From Coprinus comatus (lineage: Eukaryota > Basidiomycota > Agaricomycetes > Agaricales > Agaricaceae), in the NCBI GenBank assembly GCA_034638255.1, contig JAWPGT010000102.1:1-64000 (forward strand): 64,000 nucleotides of DNA, read 5' to 3'. Position 1 is the stretch's first letter. Every line of letters begins with the position of its first letter. The notes beneath the pieces are model-generated. The model searched no databases. It was not told the DNA's origin and saw only the letters and a list, made by a program, of their open reading frames with translations. This document shows, piece after piece, positions 53,797-64,000 of the stretch. The translations under genes were made by a program, and so were the position numbers.

Positions 53797-56700
53797 ATGG
53801 AGCCTGACGCTTACCTCCACAAACCATCCTCATCGTCCTCAGCCATCGACCTCACAGCAACAGGACGCTCGGCACCACCCTCGCCGTCCCTCGAGCCCTC
53901 TGACAGCAGGGCCTCTCTTGCGCGTAGACGCAGCTGGGGACAACGTCCGTCTGAGCCAGGGCGGGATCCCTTACGCCTCAATCTGGCGGCAGATACCACA
54001 CCAAATTTGCGTTCGGCGCCTGCAAGGTATCTTGCCGACGATCCATTTAATGAGTCTCCCACCGAAGAACGCGCCTTGAAAGCATATCCATTTACGGCAA
54101 ACGCAGACTTTAACAGACGGACATACGAGTCTCCGCAGGCGGGGTTCTCCAGTGTATCGCTGATAGTGCCAAACGAATACCATAATGGTCGCAGGGACGA
54201 TGATGAAGCACATTTGACAAGGAACATGTCGAGGAACGGGCGAGGTTCTGAGATCTGGGGGGAGGAGGAGCCAACAGACATGGAGAGAATGGCAGGAGGG
54301 GGTAGTGCACGCAAGAAGGCTCTCAAGTACAGCGTAACGCCGTCGCCGTTGAAGAAGACGAGCACGGCAATACGAACGATGTCGCAGAACATACGCCGGG
54401 TGTCATTACGAGTGGTGAACCTGGCTGGAAATGGCCTGGAGACGCAGCTTAAGCTCGCCGACGGTGATGGGGATGATGCTTCGATAGAGGGGGAGTCGTT
54501 GCCTGATCTTCAGAAGGCTATTCCAATACGTGGACGCACCCTTGGCTTCCTGGGGCCAGATAGCAAGCTACGGCTACATCTATACAGAATGCTCACATCT
54601 TCGTACGTACAATTGCCTTCTGACCCTCGGTGTTTGTTGACCTTGTCTTCAGTGGACAGAACCATGCATCCTACTACTAATCATATTCAATGCCGTCATA
54701 CTCACTATCCAGGCCTTTCCTTCCCTTACTCTCCCAACCCAGAATCCCCCTGCCCTCCCACCCCGCATATCAGGCTACTTTCACTCATGGGAAGACTGGG
54801 CCTTGTTTATTCTCTTCATTATATATACGTATGTCGACCATTGGTCTCACAGTCTTGCGCTAACTCGCTTTCAGTATCGAAGCTTTCGCCCGTATATGCG
54901 TCACCGGATTTTTATTTGACCCGGATATCAAAATGTCTTCTCCTTTCTCTTCAAGCTCAACACACCCGTCATCCCGCATAATTAGACAAACATCGTTGAC
55001 CCGAGGAAACAGCATTCTCCATCGTTTTCGAACAGTACAGGACACTGTGCTACGTCCCTTCACACTTCACGCACCATCGCAGGTTGCCTTACAGAGCCAA
55101 AATCAAACACCTGAGTCTCAAACGGGAAACGAAGGTGTTAGCGAAAAGATTCTGGGTTTTGCCCAACGTGCTCATGATGCGCTACGTGATCCACCACAAA
55201 AGACATTTCTTTCTCGTGCTATGAAATCCGACGACTTAGACCCTATATCCCTTCCCTTTAGACTCAGCATACAACACAAACACGAGAAAACTGCCCGGGG
55301 TCTTCCGTACCTTCGCCAAAGTTGGAATCGGATAGATTTCGTGGCGATCATGAGCTTCTGGATAATGTTTATTTTAGCAATGACCGGCGTGGAAAAGGGT
55401 CAATATCATATTGGTATATTCAGGGCAATGAGTGTAATTAGGACCGCCAGACTGTTGACTGTTACATCGGGTACCACTGTAAGTCCACCTTTATATGTAC
55501 ATATATGCGGTCTTTCTAATCCTCACAAGACAATTATGCATTCACTGAAAACGGCACGGCCACTGCTCACCAGTGTGGCTTATTTTGTGCTTTTTGCCAT
55601 GGTGTTATTTTCGTATGTATTTGGTGCTTTTTTTGCTTGATTATTGCATAATTCAACCTTATGGTCAGCATTATTGGTGTACAAACCTTCAAAGGTTCAA
55701 TGCGCAGAAGCTGTGTTCTAAGTCCAACACTAGGCGAAGAACAACTTTTGTTAGAGGGCCAATTTTGTGGAGGCTACATCGATCCGGATACTTTACAGAC
55801 AGTGGGATATCAGACTTTGAAAGGGGATGTATCCTCAACAATCAAAGGTTATATATGTCCTTTGGGTCAGGTTTGCCAGGAATCTGTGAACCCAAAGGAT
55901 AACCTTGAAAGTTTTGATGCGATATGGTACTCTGCATTACAAGTCGTCATCACAGCCACGGCCAACGGGGTAAGTACATTGCTTATAGATACAAAGAGTG
56001 CATACATACTAATGTGATATGCGTACCAGTGGACACCGTTGATGTATTCTATGATCGACTCCGAATTTTTTGTGTCATGCTTCTTTTTCATCATTTGTGT
56101 AGTTGTGTTGAACTTCTGGTTGATCAACTTGTTCGTGGCTGTCATCACCAACACCTTCGCTGCGATTCGTTCGGAAACCAAGAAGAGTGCTTTTGGTGCC
56201 GCTCCGTAAGTTGTTATTGTTCTCATTTCTGTTGCTTTTCAATAACCTGCATAACAAGGCTTGTACCTGAAAGCCAGGAAGAACAAGAAGGTTGGGATGT
56301 TATCGATGGAAGACGCGCAGCACGCAGGAATCAAAATTGGGCCAAAATAATATACGACCATATGCGATGGTGTTTCGTCCTCCTTGCACTGGCCTCTTTG
56401 GCTCTACAAGCTACTCGTACTGTTGACGTTACACCGACCCACAATGCCATCATGTACTATGGCGAACTTGGTATTACTCTTGTTTTTGATGTTGAAATGG
56501 TCATTCGAGTGTTGGCAACACTCCCAGACTGGCGCGACTTCTGGATACATGGCAGTAACATGTTAGATCTTACGTTAGCCATCGGATGTTCAGTTATTCA
56601 AGTCCCCGCGATCAGGAATAGTGAACTGTATAATTGGTTTACCATATTACAGCTTGCGAGGTTCTACAGAGTTATCCTAGAAATACCGAGGATGAAACCA

Positions 56701-59700
56701 CTGCTGGTGAGTTGTTGATGATACTGATTACATTTTGTGGCTTATAATGGGATTTTCAATAATAGTTAGCGGTATTTGGTAACCTATATGGTCTCGTTAA
56801 CATGTCGCTGTTCCTCCTTCTAATCAACTATATCGCTGCTTTGGTTTCTGTGCAATTGCTTCGTGGAGATTACACTGAAGACCCCTCTGTTAATTTTGGA
56901 GAACTATGGAATGCGTTTTTGGCCGTTTATCAAGTATTCTCGTCAGAGAATTGGGTAGATGTACTTTATGGTGCTACTAATGCTGAAATAGAGCTTGGAC
57001 AGACTTTGGTTGTTATTGTCTTTTTCGTTTCTTGGATGTTATTCGCGAATTGTGCGTATATCACATTCTTCTTTCATACAAAAATTGACTTATCTGATGG
57101 TAACATTAGTTATTGTTCTACAAATGTTCATTGCTGTGATCAATGAAAACTTCCAAATAGCAGAGGAAGCCAAAAAATCCAAACAGGCGAGCAAGTTTTG
57201 GGCTAAACAGAAAGCGAGAGAGGGAAAGCCTTCATGGATGAGAGTGTTGAATCCGTATAGATGGTTTAAGGCGAATCCGGTCACAGTTAGAGTGGAGGAG
57301 TTACCTTCGGGATTGGTGTTACCTATGCAGAAGAATTTGGTTGTGGGGTATTCAGGTGCTGGTGGAGGAGGGGGATTGGCTAGGAGTGGAAGTGCGGCTG
57401 CTGGGAAGGGTAAGACTGCGAGTACAAGTGGAAGTGGGAGATCGAAAACATCGGGCTTGGTGAGTGTTTCTTTGTTCCTATTTTATATATTGGAGTATTA
57501 TATTGATCGCGGCAAACACCAATGTGTCACAGATGAATTTGGGATCAATGAGGAGGTTCAGACCTAAGCATTTCCCAACAAAATCATTGACGGCACTTGA
57601 GAAGTTATTTGCGGGAGACACTGGAAGGATGAATGATATTCCCTTGACCAATTTGAGACATGCGAAACAGGAGAGTGAAACAGCTAATGCTAGCCACCCC
57701 GAGGAGGAAATTGAAAGGCATTTGTAAGTTTCTATCTTAATTGTGATAACGTTCTTGGCTAATACAAGTATTGACAGGGAACTTCTGACACTCCTCAATC
57801 CGGAACAACACGTAAATGACGAAATCCAAGATGAACTAAATGAGCGCCGCGCACAAAAAGCAGATTTTATCCAGGATCATCCTTCCTATGATAAAGTATT
57901 CTGGGTAATTTCTCAGAAGAACTGGGTTCGTAGGATGTGTCAGAAAGTTGTTCAACCCTCTCGTGGAGAACGGATCTTCGGTACACCCTATTCTCCTATT
58001 GCACACCCAATCTTTCAACTTGCCATCTTGTTGACTGTTGTCGGTGGAATCGTTGTTGAGAGCATCGCAACTCCGATTTATAGACGTAATTATTATGCCC
58101 AGAATGGGTATGTTCGAGGTGCCTGGTTCGATATTGCCGAATCTGCCTTTGGTTTCACATTATTCGTCGAGTTTATGATCAAGGTCATGGCTGATGGGTT
58201 CGCGTGGACACCAAACGCGTACATTAGGAGTATTTGGAATATTCTCGACTTCGCAATCATGGTTGGGATTATTATCAACGTTACAACAGGTCTCATTTTC
58301 GTGGGCGGATTGACAAGGTTGACGAGGTCGCTGAAAGCGTTGAGGGCTTTACGTTTGATCACACTAATAGATCGAATGAGGAATACCTTCCAATCCTTGA
58401 TTATCTCTGGTGCCATTCGTATCTTGGACGCTGCAGTGTTAGCGATCTTGTATATGATTCCTTATGCCGTTTGGGGTCTTAATATCTTTGCCGGGAAGAT
58501 GCGATCATGCAATGATGGAGATATGACAAGGATGTCGGAATGTGTAGGAGAGTATACAAACACAATTGTTGGTGATTCGTTTGGGTTTATGGTTCCTAGA
58601 GTTTGGGATAATCCATCACCGTCGACGAGATTTTCATTTGATAGTTTCAGATCGTCGTTGTTGATTTTGTTTGAAATTGTTTCCTTGGAGGGTTGGACGG
58701 ATGTTATGTTTACGGCTGCGGCGATTACTGGAAGAGATTTACAACCGCAGACGAATGCTTCGCAGTTGAATGCAATTTTCTTTTTGATTTATAATTTGTT
58801 GGGTGGTGTGGTGATTTTGACTCTCTTCATCAGGTAAGCATTCTTGATTTTATTGACATCATTACATCCTGATGACATTTATGTTATACAGTATCATTAT
58901 TGGGAACTTCAGTTCAAAAACTGGGTCGGCGTTCTTGACACAACCGCAACGCGAATGGATTGATTTACAGAAATTGTTCAAGAGGCAAAAACCATCGAAG
59001 AGACCAGTTCAGAGACCTACTGGTACATTTAGATCGTGGTGCTATGATCGAGCTGTGCATAAACATGGGTGGTGGTCGAGGATGATGACGGTGTTGTTTA
59101 TGCTCCATATCATTGCTTTGATGACTCAAACATTCTCCTCGAACCAACTTGCTGAGACTCTACGCAGTAAGTAATTTCTTTACAAATTATTACAGGATAG
59201 GTTGGCACTTGAATACTCATAATAATCTTTATTTTTCACTTTCAAGATGATTTCTTTTTGGTGTTGATGTCCATTTATATTATCGACGTTGTTGTACGAT
59301 GGTATGGTCTTGGATGGTCAAGTTTCCGTGCAAACGGATGGAATTTGTTTGATATTGTTGTTGCTTTTGGAAGTTTCTTGACAACGCTTATTGTTTTGTT
59401 TGGAAATGCGCAATTTGCGATCCAACAATTGCAAAAACTTTTCCTTGTTAGCATTGCGTTCAAATTGATACAGAGGACGAATAGTTTGAATATGTTGTTC
59501 AAGACAGCTGTGTACGTGTTATTTCTTTATGTTTTCTTCTCGTGTTGAAATTTGGTTACTCATCATTCATCTTATTGGAATATAGGTCTAGTTTACCTGT
59601 TATTCTGAGTTTATTGGGCCTTTGGTTGATTCTGTTCATCTTTTTTGGAATTTTGTTTGTGGAAGTGTTTAGTATGACAAAGTGGGGATCTGGAGAGAAT

Positions 59701-61395
59701 AGAAATCAAAATTATACGTCGCTGGGTTCTTCACTTGTTATGTTGGCGTTCATGAGTGCTGGGTAAGTTTCTTTTGATTTTTTTGTTGGTTTGTTTGTTG
59801 AGAAACGAAACTGATCTGTTGGTTTGGTTTTTTTTAGAGAGGGGTGGAATCAGTATATGCATGATTAGTGAGTTTTCTTTTTAGTTTTCTTTTCTTTGGA
59901 GGGAAATGAATTGATTCTGATACTTGACAATGTAGTGATATCACTTATCCTCGATGTACGAATGCTGCTGGAGAGAAAGGTGAATCAGATTGTGGAAGTA
60001 CTGCTTGGGCGTTCAGTTTGTTTATCGCGTGGAATTTGCTGAGCATGGTATGAGTATTCTCCGTCTATACTTCGAAATTCGGAGTTGATGTTATTTTGCA
60101 GTATATTTTCGTCAATATGTTTACTGGTGTGGTCGTTGAGAACTTTTCATACGTTTTCCAGGCTTCTGGAAGTGGGGCAAAATCCATTTCAAGGGAGCAG
60201 ATGCGAGCGTTCAAGAAACTTTGGGCAGAATATGCAAATGCTAAGGGTCATCTAGAACGTCAACATTTCGGAGCATTCTTCTCAGTACGTCATGTCATCA
60301 GTCCTCTCATCGCATAACGTTATATCCTAACTATTTTTATTATTTATTATAGCGCCTAAGTGGGATTTTCGAAGTGAAAATGTATCCAACAGAGTTCAGC
60401 ATTCGTAACATCAACGATACTTGTACCGGTAATGATGAAGCACAAGCGGTATTAACTCAGGATCCATACAGTCTTAAAGGTCTGGATTTGAAGAAAGTGG
60501 CTAAGGTCTTGGACCGGATGGATTTAACTGCGATCCGCAAACGAAAGGCTATTTATAGTAGACTTCATCATGAGGCTATTATTTCACACCGGCCTGGTGT
60601 CGGGATTTCGTTCACCGATATGCTGTTGTTGCTTGCTCATCATAAGCTGATAGTTGATGGCGATGCTTTAGTGTCAGTGGTTTTTTACGTGACGTCAATC
60701 CAAGACATAATCTGTTGACTGTTCCTTGTTTTTTTTTTAGTTTGAAGGACCTTGTTGTGAGGACCGAGGTTAATAAGGTCGTGAATGATCTTGTAAACCT
60801 TGATTGTGTACGATCATTGTTGATTACTATCTCGCAAAGAAGGAGGTATCTTGCTGAACTTGAGGAACGGAAATGGGCATCTCGTGTTGAGCATGGTGTG
60901 TTTCATCAGCTATTCAAAGAACAACGATTCTGAACTGTTGTTTTCATAGATATTCCGTCCATTGTTGTTGATGCTCTTCCTGAATCACCGATGATTTCGT
61001 CAAAAGATATTGCAAGTGCTGCTTACGATGCTTCTTGGCCAAATAGCCCCACCCCTGGGGAAGTTCGGTTCAGTGTACCCGATGTTTCATTCTCTCTTGA
61101 TGGTTCGCGACTTCAGAGAAGCAGTAGGCGGCATAGCGATTTCAGTATGTTCTCAATGGAAGCATCGTATAGTAGATCACCGTGAGTTTCAAGTTCTGAT
61201 TCGCTCGGCCCATCTCATCTCACCCAATATATTACAGGAGGGCCTCGATCGTGGAAGAAGATCCTATAGATGTTGTTTCTTCAATGCAAAATTCAATGTG
61301 GGGAGGTACGTTGTGTAATTCAGTAATTTCCGGAATACTAGTTCAACCTTTAATGTTCAGACATGATGCGTAATGCAGCAGAGGAAGACAAGTAA
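53797..61395 (+). CDS. CCH1: Cch1-type voltage-gated high-affinity calcium channel, pore-forming subunit
   Basis: This is a four-domain, 24-helix cation channel of the plasma membrane that works with Mid1 in calcium uptake. A long disordered N-terminus from ATG 53797 is followed by four repeats. Repeat I has [18 protein letters not shown] S4 sequence near 55420 and pore ATANGWTPLMYS across an intron at 55973. Repeat II (about 56360-57180) has pore [11 protein letters not shown]. Repeat III (about 57990-58960) has S4 [20 protein letters not shown] and pore [10 protein letters not shown]. Repeat IV (about 59030-60150) has pore [12 protein letters not shown]. Residues at the selectivity position read N, E, E, E. 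After repeat III the linker contains [20 protein letters not shown]. The cytosolic tail (60160-61395) has an EF-hand-like helical region ([18 protein letters not shown]) and ends [10 protein letters not shown]. Some 15 or more short introns are present. The start codon is 80 bp past the Bud32 stop. Confidence 0.94.
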
Positions 61396-62330
61396 TATAT
61401 ACTAATGGTAATTAGTTAATCATTCTTTTCACTAGTGATTCAAGTTGGCATGGACTCTGATAAATACCCACATTCTCATTCTTTTTTCTATCCTGTTTTT
61501 ATTCGCTATTTTTTTCTTTCCTTTATTTTATTGCTCGTAGTTGGGCAGCATATATCCTTATCCTTATTCATCAGTCATGTAACCTGAAAATACTTTCTCT
61601 TGGGACAATATTTCTCTTAGAAAAAAACATGTTTGTAGAATAGCGCACATCCCTGTTTTAGATGATTACATGCTTATCCTTGCTTATCACTACTATGGAC
61701 CTCAATTCTATTTTTATTAATAGAATTGAGGTGTGAACGGAGACCATGATCAAAAGATTAACGGCTTTTATAAGAGGCTGAGTGATGGTCACGTTTAGTT
61801 CAATACCATCAGAACTCCGTGTCTAACTTCGGCGTTCAATGTGTTGGCTTGGCTATGAATTGTTTTGACATAAACTTCAGTCAATCGAAATGCAACGATG
61901 AGAACAGTCTCGGAAAGCGCCATGTGTTAAGTCTCTTCGATCATTGGAGTGAGTAAGTAATTTTAGATTGACACTCCACGATGGGTTAGACTGTGGCACT
62001 TAAGGCAGTAGCTTCTTGTCCTCGTGTCACACTGCATAGAGGCGGACCTTTGTACAAACCGTACTTCGGCAAAGCAGGATTTACATATGTATTCAGTATT
62101 TGCTGTTCCTTAGCTTGACGGTCTATTTCTCAATGATTGGCTACTGGAACTGGAGGGGGTATCGTTTAGTAACTTTTGAGCGTCTATCAATGAACCTCGG
62201 TAGTTGCTAGTATCCCCATAAAGCATATTTTGGAAGCCGCTATTTCAAGAAGGTATAAAACGATAGTTTGAAACATCCCTACGGCTTCTCGTCAATCACA
62301 CCCCTGTCATCCGATACCCTACGTTGCGCT
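61396..62330. other. Intergenic stretch with a 13-bp perfect hairpin
   Basis: ACCTCAATTCTAT (61699-61711) pairs perfectly with 61720-61732 around an 8-nt AT loop. Apart from this no gene or repeat is recognised between Cch1 and the next gene. Confidence 0.5.
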
Positions 62331-62332
62331 AC

Positions 62333-63515
62333 ATGCCTTCCAATGGAGTTGTCAAGGACGCACCAGACTCCAGCATCCTGGTTAGTCGACTATGGATTCA
62401 GGGCCTAGTCATTACTGGGCTCTGTTATGGGATAGTCGTCTCTCTGTGTATATCTTGTATACGTCTCCTTAGAGCTCCTGCCAAGATAAATTCCAACGTC
62501 ACTACAAGATTACAACAGCAATCATGGCTACTGGTATATGTGATATACATCCTAGTACTAAGTACTGCTGGTATGGCAGTACAAAGTAAAATCACGGAGG
62601 AGGCATTTGTCTTTCATTACGATTCACCATCGGGACCTGGTGTTTATGCTCTGGAGACTGTAACACCATATATCTATGCGGATGCGATATTATTTGTACT
62701 TCTTCAGTGGGCTGCGGATGGGTTATTGGTGCGTGAAATAAATGTATCACTGTTACCCGGATGAGCCTGACAACCTGGATAGTTGTGGAGATGTTTCGCG
62801 CTATTCACATTCACTCGACCTATTCTCCACAAAATCAAGTGCGCCATCACTGCCACTATTTCAATAATCACTATGTGTAGGTGTCGCTTATAAACACCGT
62901 CTTATGTTGTATTTGACTGATCCGTCCTTTCAAGGCCTAAGCGGGGTGTTTGTAGTCTGTGCATCCTCTCCACAATCCCTTGGCCCTCCAGAAACAGTGA
63001 ACAAACTTCTATTTGCTTATGGGTCTTGGACTTGTGTTCTAAACATTGCAATAACTGGATTGATTCTCGGAAAAATTCTCCGACATCGTCGGATAATGAG
63101 AAGGGTCATGGGCGAGGATTATGGAAAGGAGTATATTGGGGTTGTGTCGATTCTGATCGAGTCTGCTGCAGTACTAACTGCTTATAATCTCTTCTTCTTA
63201 ATCCCACTAATCATCGGGAATCCCCTTTCGGTGATTGGGAGGGAGATTGGTATAATGGTACAGGTGAGCGTCTAATGAACTTCTTGGGCGTTATGAGTGG
63301 AATCATTGATTTGGTTTGCGTTTTCCTTTCTCTCTATATAGCTATTCCCCCCTCTTATGATTATTCAACGAGTTGCGAAGGGTACTGCGTGGTCTGCTGA
63401 ACAATGTCATTCATCAGATCATGTATCTACTCTAAGATTTTCCGGTCAACCAATACATTTAGAAACGCTAGGACGGCTTGAAGATGGACGGTCTCATGGT
63501 CCCCTCGTAAAATAG
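62333..63515 (+). CDS. Predicted multi-pass (about seven TM) membrane protein, agaricomycete type
   Basis: From ATG 62333 (MPSNGVVKDAPDSS) the first exon has helices IQGLVITGLCYGIVVSLCIS, WLLVYVIYILVLSTAGMA and ADAILFVLLQWAADGLL. An intron (about 62730-62788) joins LLWRCFALF and a helix IKCAITATISIITM. A second intron (62879-62935) continues in frame as CLSGVFVVCASS. Further helices are LNIAITGLILGKIL and ESAAVLTAYNLFFLIPLIIG, ending after a last intron at LEDGRSHGPLVK (63515). The layout (seven helices, WAADG...WRC after helix three, KIL-RR loop, short soluble tail) is that of an expanded family of uncharacterised membrane proteins in mushrooms. The ligand or function is unknown; no GPCR signature is certain. 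Confidence 0.7.
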
Positions 63516-64000
63516 TGTTTTATCACTTACCATATGTACGATATAGGATGGAGTTTGTGCTTATAGTATTACGTTATATAATACCTGTATTTTTATGGCT
63601 CAACTTTACTACTCAAAAAATATGATATGAATTCACGATCTTGTAACTAGGGGAGTCAGACTCGCATTCCAATTTCCCAGTGACACATTGAACGATGACT
63701 GGAAGTCTACCCGGGTGAAACCAGCTCCCCAGGGCACTACGGTTCTCAACCAATGGATTTCATCAACGGAGGCAACGGAGTCCAAAATGACACTCCTGCA
63801 TAGCCGCCTGGTGGATTAAACAAGTTGATATCATAAGTCATGTCAAAACTAAAAGTAACCTTGCACCGGAAGTTGAAAGGAGTTGAAGGCAAATATTTGG
63901 CTAGTGATCAAGTTAGCATAAGAATCTTCGGCTTCGGACTACAGCGTGGGGGGCGAGACGAAAATAGATTAGTGACCAGAAAAAGCAAACTGCATAGATC
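63516..64000. other. Right-edge stretch, nothing recognised
   Basis: About 480 bp downstream of the membrane-protein gene, cut by the window edge. No feature is seen. Confidence 0.5.

Noticed and set aside
53811..54392. 193-codon minus-strand open frame opposite the Cch1 N-terminus
   Set aside because: Antisense shadow of the GC-richer Cch1 first exon; its translation has no domain.

Overview
The window looks like chromosomal DNA of an agaricomycete (mushroom-forming basidiomycete). The evidence is short 50-70 nt GT-AG introns, very compact spacing of housekeeping genes, two KDZ-type transposase genes (a superfamily expanded in mushrooms), a CYP63-like P450, an F-box protein, a HET-like protein and a standalone domain resembling the N-terminus of mushroom NLR proteins. 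Species cannot be named from sequence alone.

Layout. 1-1167: 5' part of the eIF3 subunit L gene (minus), running off the left edge. 1187-2286: a hAT transposase fragment lying 20 bp upstream of the eIF3L start codon, followed by an unrecognised 3' gene fragment to 3335. 3540-6400: no protein gene, but two GC-centred hairpins and a six-unit, ~165-bp tandem array in which every unit carries splice-like signals. 6778-11058: a KDZ (CxC4-type) element with a divergent accessory gene, followed at 11150-11475 by a 30-bp minisatellite of 18-bp palindromes. 11572-23864: a ~12.3-kb module bounded by ~980-bp, nearly identical inverted repeats. It holds a second KDZ transposase broken by a solo LTR, a tRNA-like gene and an LTR remnant, a gene with repeats resembling the RNase H1 N-terminal domain, and a conserved transposon-type gene whose last exon and 3' flank form the inverted repeat. 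24093-28210: inverted LTR-like repeats, a C-terminal fragment like those of Plavaka-type transposon proteins, the NLR-N-like gene and a CACTA-ended MITE-like element.

28830-46118 is a mostly ordinary genic region: epsin (minus), a small Cys-rich nuclear-looking protein (plus, divergent from epsin), an F-box gene with an apparent frameshift and a decayed tandem paralogue, a CYP63-like P450 (minus), a small conserved-looking protein (minus) and a 734-aa HET-like membrane protein (minus). 46200-49800 is repeat-rich: a tandem duplication, a pair of LTR-like inverted repeats, and a 278-bp hairpin MITE with a 3-bp target duplication. 49809-63515 is genic again: a membrane protein, the KEOPS kinase Bud32, the four-domain calcium channel Cch1 only 80 bp downstream, and a seven-pass-type membrane protein.

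The conserved genes (eIF3L, epsin, Bud32, Cch1) have unrelated cellular roles and look like stable chromosomal neighbours. The left 28 kb and the 46-50 kb island look like landing sites where KDZ, hAT, Plavaka-like, LTR and MITE elements have nested. The most unusual part is the 11.1-23.9 kb region: the inverted-repeat module and the palindromic minisatellite next to it. All functional calls come from reading translated sequence and remembered family patterns; no search was run.
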